DNA of 15,450 bases, from contig JAFGNQ010000025.1 in the NCBI GenBank assembly GCA_016926925.1, positions 1-15,450 on the forward strand. Reading direction: 5' to 3'. The position numbers and the translations under genes are program-made. Shown here piece by piece: positions 6,030 to 13,970 of this stretch (its first letter is position 1; each line of letters begins with the position of its first letter). This DNA comes from Candidatus Aminicenantota bacterium. Lineage in GTDB: Bacteria; Acidobacteriota; Aminicenantia; Aminicenantales; Aminicenantaceae. Under the pieces are notes generated by a model. That model was not told the DNA's origin. It worked only from the letters and a program-made list of their open reading frames with translations, and did no database searches.

Positions 6030-7502
6030 TCAGGAAATATCGATTTCCGGAAGGGAAGGAATATCGTTACTGCGGGCATCGGAGAGCATGATTTCTCTCA
6101 GTTCTTTACGGATCTCGCTTTGCGGAAGGGATGGAGGATTCTTCTGCAGCAATTCTTCGACTTCTTCTTTGGCTCTGGCGACAATCGACTTTCTTCCCCG
6201 GGAAACCCAAATGTCGTAAGGATCCCGGTCAATCAGTTTGGGATATGTTTGCTCTTCCTTGAACCATTTGCGTGTGTGTGGCATGGAAAGAAAATGGGTG
6301 TCGGCGGTAAAATCTTTAAAGAGATCGAGGGCGATAGGCTCGTCACGCTGAGAAATTCCTTGGATCAGGCGGTAGGCCGACCCGCAGATTTGATTATCGA
6401 TGACCAGCTTTTCAAGGCTCTGGCACTTGATGAAATCCAGGATACCCGCGCCGGAGATGACATTCGCTCCTGACAAAGCAGCCATGATCACGCCTATGCC
6501 CGTTTCGAACCCCGCCTGAGGATCATTTGTTTTTGCATCGCTCATTCCCATGTACGTATGGGTGGGAAGGTTGAGGTATTTACCGATTTGAACATAGCCG
6601 GAGTCGATCATCAGCGTTTCGATGGCACCGATGGGAGTCGTCCCTTTGCGCATATCAAAACTCACCGGGCAGCCGCCGAAAATCACGGGAGATCCTTTTT
6701 TCGCAAGCTGGCATATGACGATACCGGACAGGGTCTCGACGACGTGCTGGACAAGTGTGCCTGCCAGGGTGACGGGCGAAGTGGCTCCGGTCATGCCCAT
6801 GGAGATCAGCTCCGACGGTATTCCGGCGCGTGCGCTGTCGATCAGACTTTGGGCCGTCAAATTGCTCCATTTCAATGGAGGGGAGGGGCAGGCGTCGAAT
6901 ATTGCCAAAGGCTTTTCTGCAAGGTTCTTCTCGCTTCCCCTGATTGCCACCAGCATCCGATGCATGGGTTGGAATCCTTCCACACGAAAAGTGCCGGTCA
7001 CCATGGGCTTTTTCGAATATTGCAGTCCGATGTACATGCGATAGCTGTCTGCTAAGACTTCAGGGACATCGGTGCTCAGAATCCCCGTGCTCTGGAGGTG
7101 GAGATGTTCCAGGCAATCGGTAAGTCGGGCAAAACGTATCAAATCTTTTGTAACGGCCTTCCGTTCTGCGTCCGTTTCTGAGTCGAGTATGGTGACGGCG
7201 CATGAACCTGGATCGAAATGCACTTCATCTCCGCCGAGCACATATTCTTTTTTCCCTTCGCGATCATACATTTTTATAGTTGACGGCGTCGATGCGAGGG
7301 AATCCTCCACGAGCTGAGGGGTGATGTGTACCCGCTGTGATGTACTGTCCACCTTCATTCCTGCTTGTTTAAAAAGTGACAAAGCTTCTTTGTTCTCGAT
7401 AAAAACGCCCTCCCTCTCAATGACGATATACGCTTCTTCGATGATTTTTTTTATCATCTCCTTAGTTAAAAGCTCAAGTTTTGGTCTGAGTGTTTCAATC
7501 AT
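6030..7502 (-). CDS. MttB-superfamily corrinoid methyltransferase without in-frame amber codon
   Basis: This 490-residue protein belongs to the trimethylamine methyltransferase (MttB, COG5598) superfamily, TIM-barrel enzymes that transfer methyl from quaternary or tertiary amines to a corrinoid protein. Supporting blocks are FEVNPG-like HFDPGSCAVTILD (about 95-107), ISMGMTGATSPVTLAGTL (about 233-250), IFGGCPVSFDMRKGTTPIGAIE (about 274-295) and GMSDAKTNDPQAG (about 319-331). The frame has no TAG and ends in TGA. Met320, just before SDAK, lies where I recall pyrrolysine in true MttB (residue 334 of about 495). This is therefore a non-Pyl homologue, like the glycine betaine methyltransferase MtgB group; the substrate is unknown. 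ATG 7502 has GGGAGG 8 nt upstream, preferable to TTG at 7535. It sits 73 nt before pylSc, and the corrinoid protein is two genes on. Confidence 0.9.
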   Translation of the reverse strand: MIETLRPKLELLTKEMIKKIIEEAYIVIEREGVFIENKEALSLFKQAGMKVDSTSQRVHITPQLVEDSLASTPSTIKMYDREGKKEYVLGGDEVHFDPGSCAVTILDSETDAERKAVTKDLIRFARLTDCLEHLHLQSTGILSTDVPEVLADSYRMYIGLQYSKKPMVTGTFRVEGFQPMHRMLVAIRGSEKNLAEKPLAIFDACPSPPLKWSNLTAQSLIDSARAGIPSELISMGMTGATSPVTLAGTLVQHVVETLSGIVICQLAKKGSPVIFGGCPVSFDMRKGTTPIGAIETLMIDSGYVQIGKYLNLPTHTYMGMSDAKTNDPQAGFETGIGVIMAALSGANVISGAGILDFIKCQSLEKLVIDNQICGSAYRLIQGISQRDEPIALDLFKDFTADTHFLSMPHTRKWFKEEQTYPKLIDRDPYDIWVSRGRKSIVARAKEEVEELLQKNPPSLPQSEIRKELREIMLSDARSNDIPSLPEIDIS

Positions 7503-7630
7503 ACTTAAATCCTCCCTGTCTTCGACGGGATCCAATTCACAATCAAACGGGTTCTCTTTGAAGTGTGATACCGTCGGGTATATTACTGCCGCTTCAAAAC
7601 TTTGTTCTCAACCATCGTGGAATCCAAATT

Positions 7631-8500
7631 CTACTCCTCCGATTGCTGAGAGGTCAATAGTGCTGCGGCTAATTTCTCCGCATCGATGCAGGCGATGGGA
7701 ACGGTCAATCGCAGCTCGCCTGCTTTTGATGCAACCTGGTTCAAGTTATCTTCCAATCTTCTGAATGCCTTTTGCCGATCGTTCAGGGGAACGAGTTTTT
7801 TCCAATCATCCAGAAATCCGTACCTGATCAAGGGATGCCGCAAGAACGTACTCCCGTTCAAGTATCGCAGCAAAAAGGTGTCATGAAAAGTCGTGATATT
7901 GCGAAACCCCGAGCGTGTGAGACACCCTCTTATTGTTTCCACCGTCATCCTGTGGTTGATGTGCTTCACAAAATTATCCATCACATGATTCAGCCTCAAT
8001 TCCTCGAGGACCTTTTCGAAGATCTCATAGAATTCCTTCATATGCCCCTTCGGATTTGTCGTCAGGGCAATCTGTGCTCCGGGTTTTGCCACTCGGAAAC
8101 ATTCGTCAAATATTTTTTGAGGATCTGAGAAATTGTTAACTCCCAAGTTGGAAACGATGAGGTCGAATGTGCTGTCATCGAAATCCATGGCGGATGCATC
8201 CCCCACGATCAGTTTCACATTCTTGATATCGAAAACTTTGATTTTCAGCCGGACCCTGTCGTGGGCTGCCGCACAAGGATCTAATCCGTACACGGTGCAT
8301 GAAGGTCCCAGGGATTGTGCCAGTTCGAGCAGTGGAAATCCTGAGCCGAATCCGATATCCAGAACTTTGATGTTCGGCCTGAGACGTATATGCTCAAGGA
8401 GTGTCAATGCAAAAGGAGCGGACCAGAGCGGCAGGTCATCCATTGCGGATACAATCTCCGGATCGTCAAGATCAATAGATGTATCGAGATATTCGCACAT
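7631..8500 (-). CDS. Class I SAM-dependent methyltransferase, substrate unknown
   Basis: This 289-residue protein has a class I methyltransferase fold. Motif I VLDIGFGSGFPLLELA is at 46-61, an acidic residue follows strand β2 (VYGLDP), DASAMDFDDSTFDLIVSNLGV covers motifs II-III, and AKPGAQIALTTNPKG covers the post-motif strand. It looks most like ubiE/small-molecule methyltransferases; I cannot name the substrate. An in-frame TGA just upstream of ATG 8500 rules out a longer form. No Shine-Dalgarno is visible; the bases before the start form a short direct repeat (ATGAACCATG twice). The stop is TAG; readthrough would add Pyl plus 15 residues to TAA at 7585-7583. It is the first gene of the minus-strand run, 128 nt before the MttB homologue, so a role in methylamine metabolism is possible but unproven. 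Confidence 0.8.
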   Translation of the reverse strand: MCEYLDTSIDLDDPEIVSAMDDLPLWSAPFALTLLEHIRLRPNIKVLDIGFGSGFPLLELAQSLGPSCTVYGLDPCAAAHDRVRLKIKVFDIKNVKLIVGDASAMDFDDSTFDLIVSNLGVNNFSDPQKIFDECFRVAKPGAQIALTTNPKGHMKEFYEIFEKVLEELRLNHVMDNFVKHINHRMTVETIRGCLTRSGFRNITTFHDTFLLRYLNGSTFLRHPLIRYGFLDDWKKLVPLNDRQKAFRRLEDNLNQVASKAGELRLTVPIACIDAEKLAAALLTSQQSEE

Positions 8501-8526
8501 GGTTCATACACATGGTTCATAAAATA

Positions 8527-8548
8527 ACGCCCTATATTCGTGGGGCGT
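8527..8548. repeat. Short inverted repeat in the divergent intergenic region
   Basis: ACGCCC and GGGCGT form 6-bp arms around a 10-nt AT-rich spacer. It lies between the minus-strand methyltransferase start and the plus-strand C45 hydrolase promoter. It could be an operator or a 5'-leader hairpin of the methyltransferase transcript; arms this short can also arise by chance. Confidence 0.25.
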
Positions 8549-8612
8549 CGTATCTTTCTCTCTTTATTAAAAATCAACCTGCCGGATATATCTAGTACGA
8601 TTGCTGTTTTTT

Positions 8613-8641
8613 TTGTAAAATTCGGCTGTAAGGTGGATAAT
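8613..8641 (+). promoter_or_regulatory. Putative sigma70-type promoter of the C45 hydrolase gene
   Basis: TTGTAA, a 17-nt spacer, then GATAAT (5 of 6 to the -10 consensus). It lies 31 nt before the ATG at 8673, so the leader would be short and would include the AAGGAGG ribosome site. Confidence 0.5.
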
Positions 8642-8672
8642 TCGCATATCAATCCAAATTAAGGAGGCACTG

Positions 8673-9794
8673 ATGACGCTGAAAAAAGTTCTTATTTTCA
8701 TGTTTGCGGCTGCATTTCTGAGTATATCCCTTCAGTCCGCATCGTTTCTTGCGGGGGTAGATAACAAAATACCTGTCATCCATGTGAAAGGAAGTCACTA
8801 TGAAGTGGGGTACCAGATCGGCACGCAGATGAAGACGCAGCTCAGAGAACTCGTACAGCAAAGCAAAGAATACATTAAAAACGAGAAAGACAAGGAATGG
8901 ACAGATATCAGAGCACAGGCCCAGCTTTTTTTGGAGTATTCGAAAAAATATGTTCCCGAATATGTGGAAGAGATCCGGGGAGCATCGGATGCCGCTGGGA
9001 TCGATTTACTCGATCTTTTCTCGGAGATGTGCGAAGAAATCTATGCCAAGAATTACTTGGGCGGATGCAGCGACCTGATCGCAGGAAATGACGTTACGTT
9101 TGATGGGTCTGTCTACGCCGCCCACAACAACGATACATCGCCGGGCTTGGAAAAATACACGGTTGCCGTCCATTATCAGGTTGATGGAGAGCCGGAGATA
9201 CTGGCTGTCGGGTATGGAGGCCTGGGCATCAGTATCGGCTTCAACTCTTCGGGAATCAGTCTTACCGGAAACGAGTTGAGCATGAACGACATGAAGCTCG
9301 GGGTGCCGCGGCTTCTGCTCTGCCGCAAAATTCTTTCCGCCAATACAATCGCCGAAGCCATAGACGCCTCGATATTCCAGCCCCGCGCCTCGAATTACAA
9401 CATGGTTTTAGCCGATCCCAATGGTGAAATATACAGCATTGAAGGATCGGCTACGGATTACGAAGCGCTCTACGCAACCGAAGGTTTTCTGGTGCACACA
9501 AATCACTATGTCGCTCCTCGAATGCTGAAGTACGAGCTCGATCGACAAGAACTGACTTCCTCCATGGTCCGCTACAACCGTGCTTTTCGTCTCATGAAAA
9601 ACAACAAAGGGAAGATTTCATTCGAACTGCTGAAGACATTTTTGAGCGATCATGTCAGCATGCCCAGGTCGATCTGTCGCCATGGACAGTACGTCAAAAC
9701 AACCTTTTCTGTGATCATCAACCTCACAACCCAAAAAATGTATCTGGCTAGAGGAAACCCTTGTGAATCCGAATACTATGAATACACATTCTGA
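8673..9794 (+). CDS. Exported C45-family (acyl-CoA:6-APA acyltransferase-like) Ntn hydrolase
   Basis: This 373-residue protein resembles peptidase family C45 / AAT-like N-terminal-nucleophile hydrolases, which self-cleave before a Cys and then act on amide bonds. A hydrophobic N-terminal segment (about 5-27) suggests a signal peptide. The family opening IPVIHVKGSHYEVGYQIGTQ is at about 33-52. GGCSDL at 130-135 gives C132 as the probable nucleophile after Gly131, followed by GSVYAAHNNDTSPG (145-158), equivalent to the family's RNxD block. Later come SGISLTGNEL and YNMVLADPNGEIYSIEG. AAGGAGG 5 nt before ATG supports the start. The SDR gene follows 67 nt downstream on the same strand, possibly in one operon. 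The substrate is unknown; it may hydrolyse amides or N-acyl amino acids outside the cytoplasm. Confidence 0.82.
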   Translation: MTLKKVLIFMFAAAFLSISLQSASFLAGVDNKIPVIHVKGSHYEVGYQIGTQMKTQLRELVQQSKEYIKNEKDKEWTDIRAQAQLFLEYSKKYVPEYVEEIRGASDAAGIDLLDLFSEMCEEIYAKNYLGGCSDLIAGNDVTFDGSVYAAHNNDTSPGLEKYTVAVHYQVDGEPEILAVGYGGLGISIGFNSSGISLTGNELSMNDMKLGVPRLLLCRKILSANTIAEAIDASIFQPRASNYNMVLADPNGEIYSIEGSATDYEALYATEGFLVHTNHYVAPRMLKYELDRQELTSSMVRYNRAFRLMKNNKGKISFELLKTFLSDHVSMPRSICRHGQYVKTTFSVIINLTTQKMYLARGNPCESEYYEYTF

Positions 9795-9861
9795 CTGCTC
9801 CCGTATGAATGCCGGATAGCATGGATGATAGAGAAATACTAAAGAATTTTAGGAGATAGCA

Positions 9862-10626
9862 ATGAAGCTTGTCGACAAAGTCGCTTTGATAACCGGAGGT
9901 AATTCCGGCATAGGGAAGGCTACAGCCGTTCTTTTTGCTGAAGAAGGCGCCAGTGTCTGTATAACGGGTCGCAATGAATTGAGATGCAAAGAAACGGTGC
10001 GGGAGATTGAAAGAGGAGGGGGGAAGGCCATCTATGTCTGTGCCGATGTTCGTTTTCCTGCAGAATGTAAGACTGCTGTCGAACAAACGCTCGCTGCTTT
10101 CGGCCGCTTAGATATTCTCTTCAACAATGCCGGCGTGTACTTTCCGAATAATGCTATAGGTTGTACGGATAAGGAATGGAACCTCACGATCGATATCAAC
10201 CTTACAGGCACGTTTTTGATGTCCAAATTCGCGCTTCCCTACATGATCGAGCAGGCAAGCGGGGTGATCATCAACAACGGTTCCGGATGGGGGATCGTAG
10301 GCGGCAATGAAGCCGTGGCTTATTGTGCCTCCAAGGGGGGAGTGGTTCTGATGACCAAGGCCATGGCTATCGACCATGCCAGGCAAGGAATCCGTGTGAA
10401 CTGCCTTTGTCCCGGAGATGTCGTTACTCCGATGCTTGATGAGGATGCCAGAATGCGTGGTATGACCTGGGAGGAATATCTCAAAAAGGCTGAAGAACAA
10501 AGGCCTATGGGCCGGATAGGCACAGCCGACGAAATCGCAAAAGCCGCTCTTTTTTTGGCGTCGGATGATTCCTCGTTCATGACAGGTGCCACTCTTGTGA
10601 TAGACGGAGGCGGCACCGCGGATTGA
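9862..10626 (+). CDS. Short-chain dehydrogenase/reductase (SDR), classical type
   Basis: This 254-residue NAD(P)-dependent oxidoreductase is of usual length for a classical SDR. Cofactor motif TGGNSGIG is at 11-18 and NNAG at 88-91. The catalytic residues are S141, Y154 and K158 in a YCASK motif with the usual 13-residue Ser-Tyr spacing. The C-terminal part has NCLCPGDVVTPML and the terminal FMTGATLVIDGGGTAD. GR at 36-37 after strand β2 gives no firm NADH/NADPH preference. AGGAG lies 7 nt before the ATG. It follows the C45 hydrolase by 67 nt with no clear terminator between them. The substrate cannot be read from the sequence. Confidence 0.9.
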   Translation: MKLVDKVALITGGNSGIGKATAVLFAEEGASVCITGRNELRCKETVREIERGGGKAIYVCADVRFPAECKTAVEQTLAAFGRLDILFNNAGVYFPNNAIGCTDKEWNLTIDINLTGTFLMSKFALPYMIEQASGVIINNGSGWGIVGGNEAVAYCASKGGVVLMTKAMAIDHARQGIRVNCLCPGDVVTPMLDEDARMRGMTWEEYLKKAEEQRPMGRIGTADEIAKAALFLASDDSSFMTGATLVIDGGGTAD

Positions 10627-10631
10627 GATTA

Positions 10632-10661
10632 CTGGCCGAAGGGGTATCTGGAACCGGCCAG
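10632..10661 (+). terminator. Possible hairpin after the SDR gene (weak terminator candidate)
   Basis: CTGGCCG and CGGCCAG form a 7-bp GC-rich stem around a 16-nt loop, starting 5 nt after the SDR stop. There is no U-tract after it, so intrinsic termination is doubtful. The rest of the 10627-10790 gap holds only a weak promoter-like pair, TTGATT and TATTCT, 18 nt apart at 10699-10728. Confidence 0.3.
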
Positions 10662-10790
10662 AATCATTCCTCCGCTTGACTCGCATCTGCACTATAAGTT
10701 GATTTTTATCCCAGATATCTCATATTCTATGTCATACTCATCTTAAATTTTTGGAAGGATAAGACAACTCGACTCAGAGGAGGGATAACA

Positions 10791-12284
10791 GTGTCTCAAA
10801 AAAAGACCGGACCGCTCATAGCAGCAGGCTGGAGTATTTTACTTTTTCTGTTTTTCAATGTCTGTCTGCACGCCGATCAAGCCTATACGCATACCGAGCT
10901 GACGGATAGGGTCGATGCTCTTTTTGAAGATTGGGATCGGATTGGTTCTCCGGGTGCGGCTATGGGTATTTTCCAGGACGGCCGGATCATTTACGCCCGG
11001 GGCTATGGAATGGCCGACCTCGATTACAACACCCCCATTACACCTCAGACCGTCTTCAGAGTGGGCTCCGTTTCCAAGCAGTTTACGGCCATGTGTATTG
11101 CCCTGCTCGCTGAACAAGGGAAGATTTCGCTCGATGATGATATCCGAAAATATTTCCCTGAAATGCCCGCATTCGAGCCCGCGGTGACCATCAGGCATAT
11201 GCTGCACCACACGAGCGGTTTGCGGGATTATCTGATTCTTCAAGGACTCGTCGGGCGTTCGGCCGGCTTTTTTTATACATCTCCTGAAGTGCTGGATTTG
11301 CTCTCGCGTCAGCAATCTCTCAATTTCACGACGGGCGATGAATTTTCCTATTCGAATTCGGGTTATTTTCTGCTGGCGCAGATTGTCGGTCGCGCCGGCG
11401 GAATGAAGACATCAGGTTTTGCCAGTGCTAATATTTTCGGTGTGCTGGGTATGGAGAACACCCATTTCCATGACGATCCGAAGATGATCGTAAAGAACCG
11501 GGCAACCGGATATTTGCCCAGGGAAGAAGGCGGCTTTAAAATTCACACAACCCAGCTCGACATGATCGGCGACGGCGGCATCTTCACGACCATCGAAGAT
11601 TTTTTCAAATGGGATCAGAATTTTTATGACAACAAATTGGGACGCAGCTCACAAGACTTGATCGATCAGGTTCAGACTCCCCGGAAGCTCAATGACGGCA
11701 GGGAGAACAACTATGCGTTCGGATTGTTTATCGACCGGTACAGAGGTTTGAAAACAGTCAGTCATGGAGGGTCTTTCGTCGGGTACAAGGCCCATTATCT
11801 TCGTTTTCCATACCAGAGGTTTTCTGTCGTGATCATGGCCAATTGCGGCACTTTTAATCCCGGGAAAATAGCCAATGAAATTGCAGACATTTTTTTAGAA
11901 AAGCAGTTTACGGAGCCTCCGCTTGCGAGGGAAAAAGCTCCCTTGGAAGCAGCGCCCAAATTCCTCGACCTTCCGGATAAGGAATTGAAGGCGTTCGTAG
12001 GAAACTATTACTCATCTGAACTCGATGCAACGGCCGTCATCCGTATGGGGGAAAAAGGACTGATTTTGAAGCTTGGCAGGCATGAAAGCGCCCTGAGCCC
12101 GATTTCCTCCCATGCATTTCTCTCTACGTACGTTAATGACGATGCCTATAGCTTGGGAGCCCGAAAAATGGAATTCAGTCACCGCAAAAATGAAAACGAC
12201 ATAAGCTTTGTGATGAGTGCCGAAGATATCCATGACCTGAGGTTTGTTAAAAGGAACTGTGTGCCGGATAAAAAAAATCCCTGA
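10791..12284 (+). CDS. Exported serine hydrolase, beta-lactamase/class C PBP-like
   Basis: This 497-residue protein belongs to the serine beta-lactamase-like family (Pfam Beta-lactamase, EstB/PBP4*-type), whose members act as esterases, D-aminopeptidases or amidases rather than true beta-lactamases. A hydrophobic segment at about 8-28 suggests a signal peptide. The catalytic SxxK is SVSK at 93-96, the second motif YSN at 187-189, and the third motif HGG at 325-327 replaces KTG. LHHTSGLRDY at 139-148 is typical of the family. The last 110 or so residues form an extra C-terminal domain of the DUF3471/lipocalin-like sort. GTG start at 10791 with GAGGAGG about 7 nt upstream. It ends 9 nt from the convergent transporter gene. 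The substrate is unknown. Confidence 0.87.
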   Translation: MSQKKTGPLIAAGWSILLFLFFNVCLHADQAYTHTELTDRVDALFEDWDRIGSPGAAMGIFQDGRIIYARGYGMADLDYNTPITPQTVFRVGSVSKQFTAMCIALLAEQGKISLDDDIRKYFPEMPAFEPAVTIRHMLHHTSGLRDYLILQGLVGRSAGFFYTSPEVLDLLSRQQSLNFTTGDEFSYSNSGYFLLAQIVGRAGGMKTSGFASANIFGVLGMENTHFHDDPKMIVKNRATGYLPREEGGFKIHTTQLDMIGDGGIFTTIEDFFKWDQNFYDNKLGRSSQDLIDQVQTPRKLNDGRENNYAFGLFIDRYRGLKTVSHGGSFVGYKAHYLRFPYQRFSVVIMANCGTFNPGKIANEIADIFLEKQFTEPPLAREKAPLEAAPKFLDLPDKELKAFVGNYYSSELDATAVIRMGEKGLILKLGRHESALSPISSHAFLSTYVNDDAYSLGARKMEFSHRKNENDISFVMSAEDIHDLRFVKRNCVPDKKNP

Positions 12285-12293
12285 ACATTTTGG

Positions 12294-13691
12294 TTAAAGC
12301 TGCGGTTGTTTGTCCTTTGATTTCCAGTAGAGAAAAGCCGGAACGCCGGCGCAAAGTATGGCCAATCCGATCAGAGATTGGGTAGGCTGAGCCCAGACAG
12401 TGTTTATAAAGACTCCCAGATTGATCAGAACGAAGATCACGGGCAATACAGGATAACCCCAGGTCCTGTACGGCCGTGGAGTGTTGGGTTGTTTATATCG
12501 CAGAACGAGGACGGCCAACCCGGTAGCTCCCCAGAATATGACCAAGGCAAAGACGACATATTCGAACAGGTCCTGGTAAGTCCCTGAGAGGCAGAGGAGG
12601 CCCGACCAGATACCCTGCCAGACGATGGCTTTTGTCGGGACTCGAAAGCGGGGATGGACGAATTTCATGCTCTGGAAAAAACAGCGGTCCTGGGCCATGG
12701 CATAGTACACACGCGGTCCATAGAGGATGGAGGCACTGAGACAGCCGAAGATGGAAATCATGATCGTGCCGGAGATGAAAAAAGTCGCGGTCGAACCGAA
12801 GAGTTGGGTCGAAGCCACTTCCCCGATACGTGCTACGCCTTTCATGGCTTCAACGGGAAGGGCCATGACATAGACGATATTCATCAAAAAATAAATGAGG
12901 GTAACAGTCAGCGCGCCCAATATCAAGCCCAATGGAATATTCCGGCTGGGGTTTTTTATTTCTCCGGCAGCACAGTTGAGGCCGTACCATCCGTCATAGG
13001 TCCAGAGGACCGCGATGAATGCCAACCCGAAGAGCTTGATGCTGAAGGTCAAATCCCCAGTAAACAACCCTCCCAGGGAAGTCACGCCGGCTTTCGAACC
13101 AATCGTAAGGCCGAGAACGATCAGCACACCTACGGCTGCGAGCCTCAGGAAAGTGAAAATATTCTGAACTACAATCCCGCTCTTTATTCCGAGATAGTTG
13201 ACAACCGTCAGGATAAGGATAGATGCGGCAGCGACCAACTGCCCTGCGGATAGAGAATAATCGAATCCGTCCAGATTCCATTGAAGGAGAAAAGTCTTAG
13301 TCGAAATACCAGGAACAAAGTATCCGAAATACTCCGCAAACCCCACGGCTAAGGCAGCGATGCCGCCGCATTCGATGACCCAGAAGAATCCCCAGCCGTA
13401 GAGGAAGCCTGCCCAGGGTCCGTAGGATTCCCGCAGATAGAGATACTGCCCCCCAGCTTGAGGATACATGGCCCCCAACTCGGCGAAGGACAGAGCTCCA
13501 CATATGGCGAAAAATCCTCCCAGAAGCCACACGACCAGAATCAAAAGAGGCGAGGGGAGGTAGTCTGCAATAAATCCGGTCGTCATGAATATCCCAGAGC
13601 CGACAATGGCTCCGATGACCAGAAACGTCGAATCCAAGAGATTCATTTTGCGCTGAAGCTGAGCTGGTTTCTGTTCTGTTTGGTCAGTCAT
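12294..13691 (-). CDS. APC-superfamily amino-acid permease (LAT-like)
   Basis: This 465-residue inner-membrane transporter has about 12 hydrophobic segments across its length, as usual for the amino acid-polyamine-organocation superfamily. The first segment carries IGAIVGSGIFMTTG (about 27-40), the unwound TM1 motif that binds the amino acid backbone. YPQAGGQYLYLRESYGPWAGFLYGW (about 76-100) and NLGLILGA-like PSRNIPLGLILGA are also typical, and WTYDGWYGLN in TM6 recalls LAT/SLC7-type exchangers. Substrates are likely neutral or other amino acids, not determinable here. ATG 13691 has a GAGG about 8 nt upstream. A good promoter lies at 13813-13785, giving a leader of roughly 85 nt. Convergent with the serine hydrolase, divergent from the cyclodeaminase-like gene. 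Confidence 0.92.
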   Translation of the reverse strand: MTDQTEQKPAQLQRKMNLLDSTFLVIGAIVGSGIFMTTGFIADYLPSPLLILVVWLLGGFFAICGALSFAELGAMYPQAGGQYLYLRESYGPWAGFLYGWGFFWVIECGGIAALAVGFAEYFGYFVPGISTKTFLLQWNLDGFDYSLSAGQLVAAASILILTVVNYLGIKSGIVVQNIFTFLRLAAVGVLIVLGLTIGSKAGVTSLGGLFTGDLTFSIKLFGLAFIAVLWTYDGWYGLNCAAGEIKNPSRNIPLGLILGALTVTLIYFLMNIVYVMALPVEAMKGVARIGEVASTQLFGSTATFFISGTIMISIFGCLSASILYGPRVYYAMAQDRCFFQSMKFVHPRFRVPTKAIVWQGIWSGLLCLSGTYQDLFEYVVFALVIFWGATGLAVLVLRYKQPNTPRPYRTWGYPVLPVIFVLINLGVFINTVWAQPTQSLIGLAILCAGVPAFLYWKSKDKQPQL

Positions 13692-13784
13692 TTGGCACCT
13701 CGACCCTCCTTTTTTGAAGGGCTAGCATGGGGAATGAGCCGGATTGGAATACCATTCTAGGTTGCATTCTCTTCAATGGTGCTT

Positions 13785-13813
13785 TTTATATCAGAGGTCA
13801 GGCAGGAAGTCAA
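13785..13813 (-). promoter_or_regulatory. Putative sigma70 promoter of the amino-acid permease gene
   Basis: On the minus strand TTGACT and TATAAA are separated by exactly 17 nt, close to consensus. The start of transcription would fall near 13778. ACCATT/AATGGT arms at 13751-13756 and 13775-13780 could form a hairpin at the very start of the leader. Confidence 0.6.
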
Positions 13814-13868
13814 TTATGGAAGAGGGCCGAATCAAATCGACCAGCGAATAATGCTACAGGAAATTCAT

Positions 13869-13884
13869 ATTGTAAAGATACAAT
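13869..13884. promoter_or_regulatory. Palindrome over a -35 box (candidate operator)
   Basis: ATTGTA and TACAAT form perfect 6-bp arms around AAGA. The left arm contains most of the -35 box of the promoter for the cyclodeaminase-like gene, so a dimeric repressor bound here could block transcription. No regulator gene is visible in the window. Confidence 0.4.
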
Positions 13885-13898
13885 CTAGACTCTATAAT
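13870..13898 (+). promoter_or_regulatory. Sigma70 promoter of the ornithine cyclodeaminase-like gene
   Basis: TTGTAA, 17 nt, then a perfect TATAAT. Transcription would start near 13905, about 65 nt before the ATG at 13971. The rest of the 13692-13970 gap is AT-rich and holds only this promoter, the divergent one and the palindrome. Confidence 0.65.
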
Positions 13899-13970
13899 GA
13901 ACAGGTCTTAAAAAGAGCTTATATTCAATTCGTGTAAGTTCACTAAAAGCCATTGAGGAGGCGTTCAAGA

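Noticed and set aside
748..8500. Archaeal origin of the contig because of the pyl genes
   Set aside because: PylS is split, ribosome sites are bacterial in type, and a TonB-dependent receptor is present, all pointing to a diderm bacterium.
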